Source: Ramazzottius varieornatus (Eukaryota > Tardigrada > Eutardigrada > Parachela > Ramazzottiidae). Taken from it: DNA of 64,000 nt. Shown piece by piece: positions 56,401-64,000 of this stretch. The notes beneath the pieces were generated by a model. That model was not told the DNA's origin and did not search any database. It saw only the letters and a list, made by a program, of their open reading frames with translations. Each line of letters begins with the position of its first letter. Position 1 is the first letter of the stretch. The stretch spans positions 414,793 to 478,792 of the forward strand of contig BDGG01000004.1 in assembly GCA_001949185.1 (NCBI GenBank), given 5' to 3'. Position numbers and translations under genes: made by a program.

Positions 56401-59400
56401 GAACATGTCACCCAAATCGGAGTCGAGTCTCCCACCGAAGCACGGGAACGTGTTCAGTACAACGAAGCTGTCGAACGTACAGCAGACGAACTGACCGACT
56501 CCGTTATCCGTCATGCTGTCGAGACCATCATCACACCTGAGGAAATCCAGGAGGTTGTAGCGGAAGTGCTAGTTCGGCCTGTCTCACCTCCACGGCCTCT
56601 CCACTTAGCCGCTGTGTTGCAGTCGAGGGACATCAGCTCGCACAAGCGTGTCAGCTTTGACGAACACCCAATCGAGATTGAAACCGGGCATGTCATCACC
56701 GAAACCGAAGGGAGTGAACAGGCCGAGACTTCGACCGAAGTTCTACACGAGCATGTCACCACACGGAGAATCCACTCGCCTCCTCCGCGACACTTGAGCG
56801 AAGCTTTTGCTCAAGAGGAACTGGAGGAACAGGTTGTAGCGGAACATATTCCCAGACGAGTCAGCTTCGATGATTACCCAGTGCAGATCAGCCCGTCGGT
56901 CTCCGAACTGACACTGTCCAGTCGAGAGACCACGCTGTGGGTACCCAACGAAGAGGCCGTGGTGGAGGAAACAACACCGACGACGCCCACTTTGGAAATT
57001 CAGCCCCGTTCAGCCTATACAGAGTTCGGTGAGAGTAACCTGCAAGAAGCGGAAGAGACCTCACCGAAGAGGTTGCCCCTGGTACCCGAGTCACCTTATG
57101 CAGAGTTTGGTCGACAGAACATCGAAGACGCGGAGACGCCAGGTCAAACGGTCTTGGCAGCCAGGAGGACCTCTTATGGTAGCGCGGCACCGGCTATCCG
57201 ACCGAGCGAGGTGTACACGGAACAGGTAAAAGACTTTTCGAGAAGGAGGAAACTATTGAAAAAACCATTTACGAAAATACTCACCAGTATCGCACCAGTC
57301 TCCTATCCTGGTAATAATTCTTCATCTTGGTACTTTTGACACACGAATATGAAGCCGGTGTCTTGAGTAAAGTCGTGGTATTTTTCTACATGTTTTCACC
57401 ATCCATAAGCTGTATGAGTATTTTGATGATCAAAAGTGTTGTTGCTTTTTATAGCTCCAAAGCCAGGAGACGCAAATGTCAGCTCCACAAAGGTTCAGCA
57501 TGACGATGGGTGAGACCGAACACCTGCAGGAAACCGTCACCGTACAGCACATTGAATCGCCTCGTACTACCGAGTACCTGCCTACTGCTGAACACGCCGA
57601 AGAAGGAGCAGTGGAAGTGGACCAGACACTAGACCCGCCACCCGAACGCATCGTTTGCGAATTCCCTCCTCTCGACGAAGGAGCGTTACACCGAGCTCCT
57701 ACCCAGCAAGACCAAGACGATGAAGAGCTGAGGCGAGAAACCGACAATGTCCATACTCATGTGCTGGAACAGCCACAGGAGGACTTCATCGTCGAAAATA
57801 CCCCACTCGATGAAATGGCGTTACGTCATTCCCGACATGCAAGTATTGACCTCTCACCTGAACATCTTCCGGATATTCGAGAAGAAACGCGGACAGAGAA
57901 GCGTCAAGGCCAACGCGAGGAGCTACAAGAGTCCGTCGAGGAAACGGAAGTCGACCGTTCGCGTCTACTCGATCAACCGCCCGAGCTCTTTGTCTGTGAG
58001 TTTCCTCCTCTCGATGAAGTCGCTCTTCAGCGTATTCGCCAGGAAGAGATGGACCATTTCATTGCTCAACAAGAACAACGAGCGGAAGACGCAGAGACTT
58101 CACTGGAGTCGGACGTTGATCACTCTCGAGTGATCGATCAACCACCCCAACGATTCGTCTGCGAGTTTCCACCGCTTGATGAAGCCGAGCTACGTCGAAT
58201 CGAGCTGGAGGATATCCGACGGAAGCCTTCGGAAGAGATGGAAGGTGTACCTATCATGATGCGCCATGTCCGTTCTGATTCCTTGACCGATACCACCGAG
58301 GAGGAGCCAGAAGGTCTAGGACGCGATGAAGCTGGAGTTGATGAGCGCCGCTTTGAGGGTGATCGCTCGCAACAGTACGAGCGACGTGACCGGGATGAAC
58401 ATGAGGTGTACGAAGAAAATGTGGTGAAATATCAAAGCGAAACTCATTCCGAACAAGTAAGTTGACCCGAGTTTGTTTGAGCTAACCTACTGTCTGTTGA
58501 ATCAATGCCTGATGTCTTCCTTTCAGCAGGTCCGTGAAGACTTGAGTGAGCATGAGCGGACAGAAGAAACCGTTAGTGTAGAGCGGACCATGCCACCACA
58601 ACGTTTCGAGCAAAGAGAGGAAGCTGAAGCTGATGAACTGTTGGACTTCCCGCCCATGGAGCACCACATCCGTCGCGCGCCCAGTGAACATGTCCGGTTC
58701 GATGATACCGTTGCTGAACACCGTCTACCGTCACCTGAGCGATCCGAACAAAAGGAACAGGTCGAAGAAGAAACTGTTCTTCGACGAACCGAAATTTCAC
58801 TCACTGCAGACCCCACAGCCGGTAGACCCGGTGCGGATCTTGGCGCCGTCATTCTTCGCGACTACGAGGACGATGATGAGCTCGATCGTTTCGCTGAAGA
58901 GGAAGCCGAACGCCTCGTCAATGAGGTCCTCGATAACGATGTTACGTTAATGGAATCTATGACGTCGACATCCAGCAGCTCGCAAGATACACCACGGTAC
59001 CGCTTCGACTACAGTGTCGACCAGGAAAGTGGCAGTCCCACACTGACTCGTAGGCATTCCCAGACACACGAGACGTTGACGCGCCAGTCCACCGGTATCT
59101 CCACTCAGTCACGCGACTCGACGGACGTCGAAGCGGAGTCGCCTACGAGAAGCCCTTCACCGAGGCAGGGACGGGTCTTTGAGACGGAAGACAGTCCGCG
59201 GACGAACATCGTCGTGGGTACTGTAACTAGTCCACAACGACAAGTGGCGCCGACTGAAGAGTACGGGGAACGGACCGAGACAAAGACAACGAGAAGTTCG
59301 ATCACGCATACTCCGTTGGAATTTAGTGTGGGTGAAAGCAGGGTGGGAGAAACGGAGGAACCGCAGGTGGTGGAGCAAGTGACCATACGGAGCACTCGGT

Positions 59401-62400
59401 CGTCCGTGGCTAACAGCCCGGCTAGCCCTGGACAACGCGAGTTTCCGCCGACAGTGACAAGTCCAGAGGATATTATGCACTACACTATAGAACCCTTCTC
59501 GATGAGTAAGTAAAATTCGCTCCTAACTTTGCATGTTTTTCGCAAAGTACTCAAATCGGCTGTTTACTGAGGAATACTGGGCTCTTGGAGAGCTGCACCA
59601 TGTGACATTGGACCAATAAAATAACGCAGAGAAATGGCCAATAAATAGAACCAATGATGAAAACCCTTGTATTAGGTTTTTGAATCTTAATTTTGTTTTC
59701 GGTGAATTACTCCATCTTGACCTGTGTTGTGTATATCTTACAGCTGAAGAGACAAGTGGAATGACGACATCCCAAACCACTGTTCGCACATCCGTGCGCA
59801 CCGTTACTTCGGCCACGATCGAAGGCGAACCTAACGAAGATGGCGAACAGATCGTTACTCGCGTCACCCGTCAGACCATCACCAAAAGCCCCGCTACTTC
59901 CCCTCAGGCCATCGAAAGCCTCCCAGCTGTCACTCGGTACGCCAGCACCGGACCTGAGATCATCGAAGAAGGCGACAACGAGCGCACAGTCACGCGCGTC
60001 ACGACTACCACTATCGTCTCTCACCCCGCGACTACCCACCACGAAATGACGGCGACCTTCCCTCATATCAGCCACACAGAATCCCAGCGAAGCCTCAGCC
60101 CTTCTCAACAGCAATTCCAACATTTCGCTACCGAAACCCTCGGCGACGAAGGTTCTCAAACTATTCAACAATTCCTTCCCGAAGGCGTTGTGGAAATCAC
60201 TCGAACAGAAAGCCGATCAGATGACAAAATCATCACATCCGAAAGTCGCACTATTAAACGCGAAAGTGAAAATAATAATGAGTACCGTACTTCGACGACT
60301 ATCACGAGGTCGACCGTCGTCACACACCGAGCGCCTGAACTGGCGGAATCATCGTACGAACGAGCTGAATTAATCGACTATCCTCGTGAAACAACCGAAT
60401 TGGCTGGCATCGAGAATATCTCGTTCCAGCACAGTCCTTCAGAATCGCCTTTCCTCGAAGAGCCGGCGGACAGTGTAGAAGTGGACCGAAACATCCCACC
60501 TGCCTTGCGTAGTTACCTTCAAAGTACAACCGAAAGCGACACCGAGCTCGAAGAACTGGAGCAGCGCGAACCTTCCGAAGAACGAACTCCGCGTGGTGGA
60601 TCGGCTGACCAACTTACTGGTCTCCCATCAGGTCGACCGCGATCGCTCCTACCGACAAGCTCCATCTCAATGCCGAGTTTCGGTTTGGATGACACCGTCA
60701 CCGAGACTCAACCTGATCTGAACAACCAGATACGGTCCGTCTCCAACACGTCATTCGGAAGTGACATACCGATGTCCTCAGGAAGAGTTACCAGCGAGTC
60801 CAGTCGACAATCAAGTCCTGAATCGCTAACCGGAAGTGATTTGACCATCCGCAGTGGCTCCAGCGCGACGTTGCGACAAGCTTCACAGTCAATCTCGACT
60901 TCTTCGTCGAGCCAGCAATACGAGTCGGCCTTGGCGTCGCCGAACGACGATTCGTACCACACAGCAAGCGAGAATAAGCAGTCGAGTACGGAGTACGATA
61001 CGGCAGCCACGGACTTTTCGAGTACGCCGTACCAAACAGCAGGCGAAGGAGGCTTTAGTTCACCAGGGTCCCGGCAGCTGAGTGCGGTAGGCTCGCCGGT
61101 AGGTACTTTATGGCGTCAGGATGACCTTGAGGTACGTGCAGGAGCTGAAAAGGCGTCGGAAGAAATATCAAAGCTGACGGAAGAAGTTCTGGCCGAATTC
61201 GGACAACGTTCCATCAGTAAGTGAACCACAGTATCGACGTTAGAAATTTGAGCTATGGGCAGAGTGACTCAGGAATGACGTCATGAAATCTGGTCTGTTG
61301 AGAGATCGCGAGCGAGCTCAGGTTTGGCTTTGATGACGACAGAATGCTGGTTGGTAGTTCGTTAAATCTGCGAGAAAATGTGCCAGTTGACGACACGATA
61401 GCGTCAAACATCCACGCCACAGTGCGTCCGCAATCGCTCAACAAGTCGCATTTTTACCACGTGACACCTGAGTTACTTGGCCCACTACTCATTTACTCTG
61501 ATTAGATTTCGATCACGAAAACGCGAGACTGCTGTATGTAGTGTTTTGGATAACTCGCAGGGTTATCAACTCATAAGAGATCTTTTTTGACGTAGTGTAC
61601 CAAAGCGAAACTCAAGCTTTGCCATTTTTATACGGTATTTTTCATGGATTTTTCACTTTGCCGAAGTTGGATGAACAAACAGTTTTCAGTTATTCTGTAC
61701 AACTTGTAACTTGGTTTTCTGAGTTTTCACTGTATGTCTGACTCTTTCTGACTTGCCTTCCACAACGTTAACTTTTACAGGCGCGAGTGGTTCCCGACGT
61801 CAGCCATCATGGGAAATGATTGGTCCCGACGACATTAACGAAGTCCGCCAACCTTCCCCGATCGACCTTCACCTCGTTTCAGACGCTGAGTCCGAAGACG
61901 ATTTCGAGCACATCTCTATCCAAGAGATCGCCGAAGTCTCCGCCACCGATCGACCGGCAGAAAGCACCGGCGTTGTCTCCGAGCCTGAAACTGTTTCTCG
62001 CCCTGAATCGCAAACAAGCTCACACACCACAGATGACACTGTGATTGAGGTTCCCAGTGACACAGTGGCACCTGACCAACAACCCCAACCCATCATCGAA
62101 GAAGCAGGTACACCGTCAACCGAACCTTCTTTTCTTACAGCCCAACAATCCGAACGAGTGACCGAAGAAACGGAGCACACCGAAGACGACACCTTTGACA
62201 TGCGTCACTCGGTTCCCGGTCGTCGTAACCGTACACCCGACCCGACACCCGAACTACCGGAAGAACGTTCTTGGACACGAGCTGACTTTGGCTTCCGACC
62301 AACGCTGGGTATGCGTCAGTACTCCGAGTCGGAGTTCTCCGAAGCCGAACTGCGCGACCTTGCGCGTCGTCCATCGGACGTGTCGATCCAAGACTTGCTC

Positions 62401-63685
62401 CCGCGACCCATCTCCCCTGAACCCGAGAGTTCAGCTTCGCCGCAAGTCGACCTGGACCAAGGTATCAACATTCAGTCTACACCTGAGGACGAAGAAGCAC
62501 CAGAGTACCTTCCACCATTGGAAGACATCCAAGAGGAGAAAGAGTCCACCAGTGGTGAGTCAATCAATAACGTGCAGTCACGCAATCGCGAAGTAGCTTC
62601 CTCCGCTTCGGGCTCGCTGCAAGAGTTTGAACGCTTAGAACAGCAAGTGGCTGTTGAGGAGAAGGAAGACCGCAGTGACAGTACAGTTGTAGCACCGGCC
62701 ACCGCCCTGTACTCACCCGATCAACCCGAAAGCATGAGCCATTCCGAGTCCAACATTTCCAGCGATACAGCCAGTACCGTTATCGAACGGACACAGAGCG
62801 ACATGGAAGACGTCGAAAGTCAACACACCGACGGCGACGTGAACGAGTCTGTCGACATCATGTCTGACTCGCTGACCGAACCAGAATTCACCGAACGGCT
62901 GCGTGAAACCGTTACCACTCGAACGGTCCCTGATACCATCATGACTGATTCCTTGACCGACCTCGGTGGTATCACCGATGTTCGCATGAGCGACTCACTT
63001 GAGAGTGAAACCATGCGACGAGTGATGGAGTTCGACGCTAATAACATCATGGCCGATTCCCTGATTGAAGAGCACTTTCCACGGGAAGGCCAGATTGAGA
63101 TTCCACCGGCTGACATCTTTGGTTCGACCGGTGATGTGGTGACAGTCCGACGTTACCTGGTCACAGGTCATCCATCGCTCAACACGGTCAGTTTCTCCGG
63201 ACCTGACTCTGTCAACCTGATGGAGTCATTCTTAATGGAAAACCAAGCCTTGTACCCCGATTTACAAATCTACGAGTCGGAAGAAGAGATTCTTACCAAA
63301 GAGACTGAAAATACCACGACCCACGCAGTGACCACCACGCGTATCGTCAAGCGACGCCAGAGTGACTTGAATACGCATGTGGAGACCGTGACCTTTTCGG
63401 GTCACGATTCGGAGCGCGAGATGGCCAAGTTCTTGTCCCACACCATGCCTCTCGATTTCAACGAGACAGAGATTATTGAGTGTGAGACGCAGGACGAGTC
63501 CGGCGATGTAACGCGGACCATGACACGCCGACTGTCGCGTGTCGATGTAGCGTCAGGGTTCCGGCGGACCTCCTCCGCTTCCCTGACCGGTACCAGTGAT
63601 ATTCCCCAAAGCTCAGCTGCTGATGTACCCTCTTCTGCTCATAGCGGTGAAAGCCGAAGTTTCATCCGAACTTCCTCTCAACCAG
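29306..63685 (+). CDS. Giant ankyrin, UNC-44 type, continues past window
   Basis: This is the membrane-cytoskeleton adaptor ankyrin. About 40 exons give roughly 7,250 codons. Domain order is: short N-terminus, 24 ANK repeats (32656-36960), a giant Lys/Glu-rich exon (37381-40947), tandem ZU5 and UPA (about 41838-44922), a death domain (exon 45069-45568), and a huge repetitive tail (45651-63685). The size and post-death-domain tail match the neuronal giant isoform of C. elegans UNC-44, which organises axonal microtubules and positions membrane proteins. Phases agree at nearly every junction; the end of the exon at 47938 is the main unresolved one. The last exon has a phase-1 donor at 63686 (CCAG|GTACCC), so more exons probably follow. 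Reading through it gives a stop at 63715-63717. The block between ANK and ZU5 is unlike ankyrins I know. Component parts are annotated separately. Confidence 0.9.
29414..32655 (+). other. Ankyrin intron 1 (3.2 kb)
   Basis: This runs from donor GTAGGT to acceptor CTATTTACAG before the first ANK exon. No nested gene is supported. A few GATA units occur near 31752. Confidence 0.65.
32656..36960 (+). CDS. Ankyrin membrane-binding domain, 24 ANK repeats in 12 exons
   Basis: Exons are 32656..32757, 32945..33043, 33129..33519, 33708..33904, 34016..34114, 34309..34803, 35050..35445, 35608..35805, 35889..35987, 36063..36161, 36443..36541 and 36777..36960. Many are exactly 99 nt or multiples of it, one 33-residue repeat each, and split in phase 0. 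I count 24 repeats, the full canonical set, from [10 protein letters not shown] (repeat 1) to [14 protein letters not shown] (repeat 24), most with TPLHxAA. In ankyrins this solenoid binds ion channels, exchangers and adhesion molecules. Repeat 6 is degenerate at its start ([13 protein letters not shown]). The last exon continues through a Thr-rich stretch ([11 protein letters not shown]) to an acidic ISDSEDEA and ends in phase 1. Confidence 0.96.
37184..37233 (+). CDS. Alternative terminal exon after the ANK domain
   Basis: Acceptor ACTTCAAACAG is followed by codons that join exon 12 in phase 1: (G)CT ACG GAT..., giving [16 protein letters not shown] and then TGA. The peptide continues the acidic ISDSEDEA run smoothly, which supports real use. 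Its use would yield an ANK-only protein of about 870 residues lacking ZU5 and the death domain. No donor with the phase needed by the next exon is present, so it fits a terminal rather than an internal exon. Confidence 0.5.
37381..40947 (+). CDS. Giant exon between ANK repeats and ZU5, phase 1-1 cassette
   Basis: This is a 3,567-nt exon (1,189 codons). The acceptor CTCCCCTCATGTAG has a good pyrimidine tract. The donor is GACGA|GTAAGT. Both ends are phase 1, so skipping it joins exon 12 directly to the exon at 41232 in frame. The sequence is highly charged. It has a basic Ser/Lys cluster ([31 protein letters not shown]), recurring [LI]xExV...SP motifs (LDESV, LNERV, IDENV, LNEKV), and a long Lys/Glu heptad-like helix near 40200-40430 ([17 protein letters not shown]). 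No globular domain is seen; it is probably disordered with one coiled coil or single helix. The location is unusual: giant inserts in vertebrate AnkB/AnkG lie after the spectrin-binding module. Confidence 0.85.
40948..41231 (+). other. Intron after the giant exon
   Basis: This 284-bp intron runs from GTAAGT to CTATTTTAG. Nothing else is seen in it. Confidence 0.85.
41232..41996 (+). CDS. Ankyrin linker exons before ZU5
   Basis: Exons are 41232..41598 (phase 1 in, phase 2 out, donor CAAAT|GTAGGT) and 41838..41996 (phase 2 in and out). The first is polar and Pro-rich, with NQENV and YQETL copies of the tail motif. The second ([20 protein letters not shown]...) ends RMNAPIRGG, leading into ZU5. 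The apparent stop TAG at 41600-41602 lies in the intron once this donor is used. Confidence 0.78.
42344..42361 (+). CDS. 18-nt microexon
   Basis: TTTGTGCAG|GAAACTCAGATGGAAAAC|GTAAGT. It enters and leaves in phase 2 and adds about six residues (KLRWKT) between IRGG and [10 protein letters not shown]. Because the flanking exons are also phase 2, inclusion is optional for the frame. Both splice sites are near consensus. Confidence 0.6.
42362..43008 (+). other. Intron before ZU5
   Basis: This 647-bp intron runs from GTAAGT to GTGTGACAACAG. No other feature is seen. Confidence 0.8.
43009..44922 (+). CDS. Ankyrin ZU5-ZU5-UPA spectrin-binding module
   Basis: Exons are 43009..43251, 43406..43566, 43657..44076, 44221..44525 and 44647..44922, all with consistent phases. 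ZU5-N starts at [16 protein letters not shown] and includes [15 protein letters not shown] and the [17 protein letters not shown] block. ZU5-C includes [17 protein letters not shown] and [13 protein letters not shown], then [19 protein letters not shown]. The UPA part runs from [16 protein letters not shown] through [12 protein letters not shown] to the [12 protein letters not shown] region. In other ankyrins ZU5-N binds beta-spectrin repeats 14-15. Conservation here is high, unlike the flanking giant regions. Confidence 0.96.
45069..45568 (+). CDS. Ankyrin death-domain exon
   Basis: The exon begins [18 protein letters not shown] and carries a six-helix death domain. Recognisable parts are [20 protein letters not shown] (helices 1-2), [26 protein letters not shown] and [17 protein letters not shown] helical extension follows ([19 protein letters not shown]). 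The donor is AGAGG|GTAATG, phase 2. The ankyrin death domain is not apoptotic; it contributes to intramolecular and partner contacts. Confidence 0.94.
45651..46871 (+). CDS. Ankyrin tail, first four exons
   Basis: Exons are 45651..45727, 45815..46036, 46195..46644 and 46713..46871, joined in phase 1 after the first. The sequence is low complexity and carries [36 protein letters not shown] and a Thr/Lys beta-like segment ([16 protein letters not shown]). The last exon is acidic and polar. None matches a known fold. Confidence 0.8.
46872..47937 (+). other. Ankyrin tail intron (1.07 kb)
   Basis: This runs from GTAAGA to GGGTATAG. It is AT-richer than the flanking exons, and no nested gene or repeat is seen. 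Confidence 0.75.
47938..49496 (+). CDS. Ankyrin tail exon with possible alternative stop
   Basis: The exon enters in phase 1 (G|GAACCACC) and is open to a stop at 49494-49496. The next exon (49864) needs a phase-1 donor. Candidates are GACG|GTAAAA at 49399, or weaker GT sites near 49438-49450. The segment between them ([11 protein letters not shown]) resembles the VTKKTITT motif of the earlier tail exon, so coding probably extends past 49399. Features include [12 protein letters not shown] and STYYTAREG (Y-x-T-A repeats), a Glu/Gln-rich middle ([12 protein letters not shown]) and [14 protein letters not shown]. Use of the stop would make a shorter isoform ending NVVPH. Confidence 0.72.
49864..51067 (+). 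CDS. Ankyrin tail exons, middle
   Basis: Exons are 49864..50075, 50142..50292 and 50807..51067, with phases 1-0, 0-1 and 1-1. They contain [12 protein letters not shown] and [12 protein letters not shown], two more copies of the LxExV motif, and an acidic helix ([20 protein letters not shown]). The introns of 514 bp (50293-50806) and 641 bp (51068-51708) show nothing else. Confidence 0.78.
51709..53489 (+). CDS. Ankyrin tail, Ser/Pro-rich giant exon
   Basis: This 1,781-nt exon has acceptor CTCCTCACCCACCAG and donor ACACAGC|GTAAGT. The protein is dominated by SP and PPSPP repeats ([35 protein letters not shown]). They are good candidates for proline-directed kinases and SH3/WW partners. It also holds [12 protein letters not shown] and [11 protein letters not shown] helical stretch, [20 protein letters not shown], resembles short helical motifs elsewhere in giant ankyrins. 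Confidence 0.85.
53657..55565 (+). CDS. Ankyrin tail exons with SPYAEFG repeats, part 1
   Basis: Exons are 53657..54298 and 54426..55565. The first is Ser/Thr/Pro-rich and contains SPTKIPPRH, an S/T-x-I-P motif of the kind that binds EB microtubule-tip proteins. It also has [12 protein letters not shown]. The second carries at least four copies of a unit reading SPYAEFGxENIxEAE between 55090 and 55520, the last as [15 protein letters not shown]. All splice borders are phase 0. Confidence 0.84.
55810..57225 (+). CDS. Ankyrin tail exons with SPYAEFG repeats, part 2
   Basis: Exons are 55810..56044 and 56120..57225. They contain acidic helices ([20 protein letters not shown]), [13 protein letters not shown] and [13 protein letters not shown]. 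Two copies of an R-VSFD-(E/D)-(H/Y)-P-(I/V) box occur ([24 protein letters not shown]). Two further SPYAEFG units follow, each after [10 protein letters not shown]. Donor AACAG|GTAAAA is phase 0. Confidence 0.84.
57455..59505 (+). CDS. Ankyrin tail exons with CEFPPLDE repeats
   Basis: Exons are 57455..58456 and 58527..59505. The first has four copies of a unit around [12 protein letters not shown].R (57650-58200), spaced about 60-120 codons apart and preceded by acidic linkers with D-x-P-P. A degenerate copy ([15 protein letters not shown]) opens the second exon. The acceptor at 58527 is a CAGCAG tandem, so one Gln can be included or left out. The rest is Ser/Thr/Glu-rich, ending in phase 1 at GATGA|GTAAGT. 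Confidence 0.85.
59744..61216 (+). CDS. Ankyrin tail, Thr-rich exon
   Basis: This 1,473-nt exon is phase 1-1, so skipping is frame-neutral. It begins with a beta-prone Thr/Arg/Val region ([42 protein letters not shown]). It continues with Ser/Glu-rich sequence, an S-D-I-P motif at 60760-60771 and a cluster of Y-x-T-A units ([24 protein letters not shown]). A short acidic helix ([16 protein letters not shown]) ends it. Confidence 0.84.
61217..61780 (+). other. Ankyrin tail intron (564 bp)
   Basis: This runs from GTAAGT to AACTTTTACAG. No other feature is seen. Confidence 0.8.
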
Positions 63686-63717
63686 GTACCCTACTTCAAC
63701 CTTTCCCGAGTGCATGA
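61781..63717 (+). CDS. Ankyrin tail, last exon in the window
   Basis: The exon enters in phase 1. It is acidic and Glu/Ser-rich, with a run of M-(S/T/A)-DSL units (MSDSLTE, MTDSLTD, MSDSLES, MADSLIE) at 62860-63070. Two tandem copies of a longer module follow, headed [17 protein letters not shown] and [18 protein letters not shown] donor CCAG|GTACCC lies at 63686 (phase 1). If it is not used, the frame stops at 63715-63717. More 3' exons outside the window are likely. Confidence 0.82.
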
Positions 63718-64000
63718 TACCTGCCAGCCTGCATCCGCCTTCCTTTGTTACTTCTCACTGCATGATCCGTCCTAAAGAGATAACCCTCATCCCCAAACTT
63801 CCAGCATGCATGATATATTCACTCACTAAACTGCATGACCCTCGCCGGCACACTTGACCACTCGTTGTCAGTTTACGTTAGGCTTTTCAGTTTGTATTCA
63901 CTTTGAGTTCACCTCACCGTTGACACAGTTCGCCAACAAGCTTCCGTCGCAAGTTTATGTTACGCTCTAACAGCTTGGCTACAGCTTGCTGAAAGTTGCC
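63718..64000 (+). other. Intron or 3' UTR at right edge
   Basis: No coding frame continues here. The stretch is either the start of the next intron or 3' UTR, and no AATAAA polyadenylation signal is present, which slightly favours intron. Confidence 0.45.

Overview
This is intron-rich animal DNA. It has GT-AG introns, single-domain exons, metazoan-only protein families and no operons or prokaryotic signals. The small introns, compact spacing and a giant UNC-44-type ankyrin point to an ecdysozoan invertebrate, with a nematode most likely and a tardigrade or similar phylum not excluded. I cannot name the species from sequence alone.

Layout. (1) 1-3.3 kb: a minus-strand gene of unknown function that runs off the left edge; a plus-strand exon encoding TM6-TM7 of a rhodopsin-like GPCR; and a compact three-exon ERI-1/3'hExo-type DEDDh exonuclease. 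(2) 3.3-9.5 kb: no supported gene, only a microsatellite, a 31-bp tandem duplication and small inverted repeats. (3) 9.5-14.0 kb: a tau-tubulin kinase (TTBK, CK1 superfamily) in eight exons. (4) 14-32.6 kb: a long gene-poor stretch that appears to be the upstream and intron-1 territory of the ankyrin gene. It holds three candidate alternative first exons, all ending in phase 0. It also holds a decayed Toll-receptor pseudogene with a recognisable TIR domain, three foldback (MITE-like) inverted repeats and two strong short hairpins. (5) 32.6 kb to the right edge: a giant ankyrin of about 7,200 codons in this window. It has 24 ANK repeats, a giant cassette exon, tandem ZU5 plus UPA, a death domain, and a tail of more than 4,400 residues built from short repeated motifs.

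Function. Ankyrins of the UNC-44 class link membrane proteins to the spectrin and microtubule cytoskeleton in axons. TTBKs phosphorylate tau and tubulin. The two main genes therefore sit next to each other on the same strand and belong to the same neuronal cytoskeleton system, although neighbourhood alone does not show co-regulation.

Most unusual points. A 3,567-nt phase 1-1 exon lies between the ANK repeats and ZU5, where known ankyrins have only a short linker. The same [LI]xExV...SP linear motif recurs in that exon and in the post-death-domain tail. There is an alternative terminal exon directly after the ANK domain, a phase-neutral 18-nt microexon, several families of internal repeats in the tail, and a dead Toll receptor upstream.
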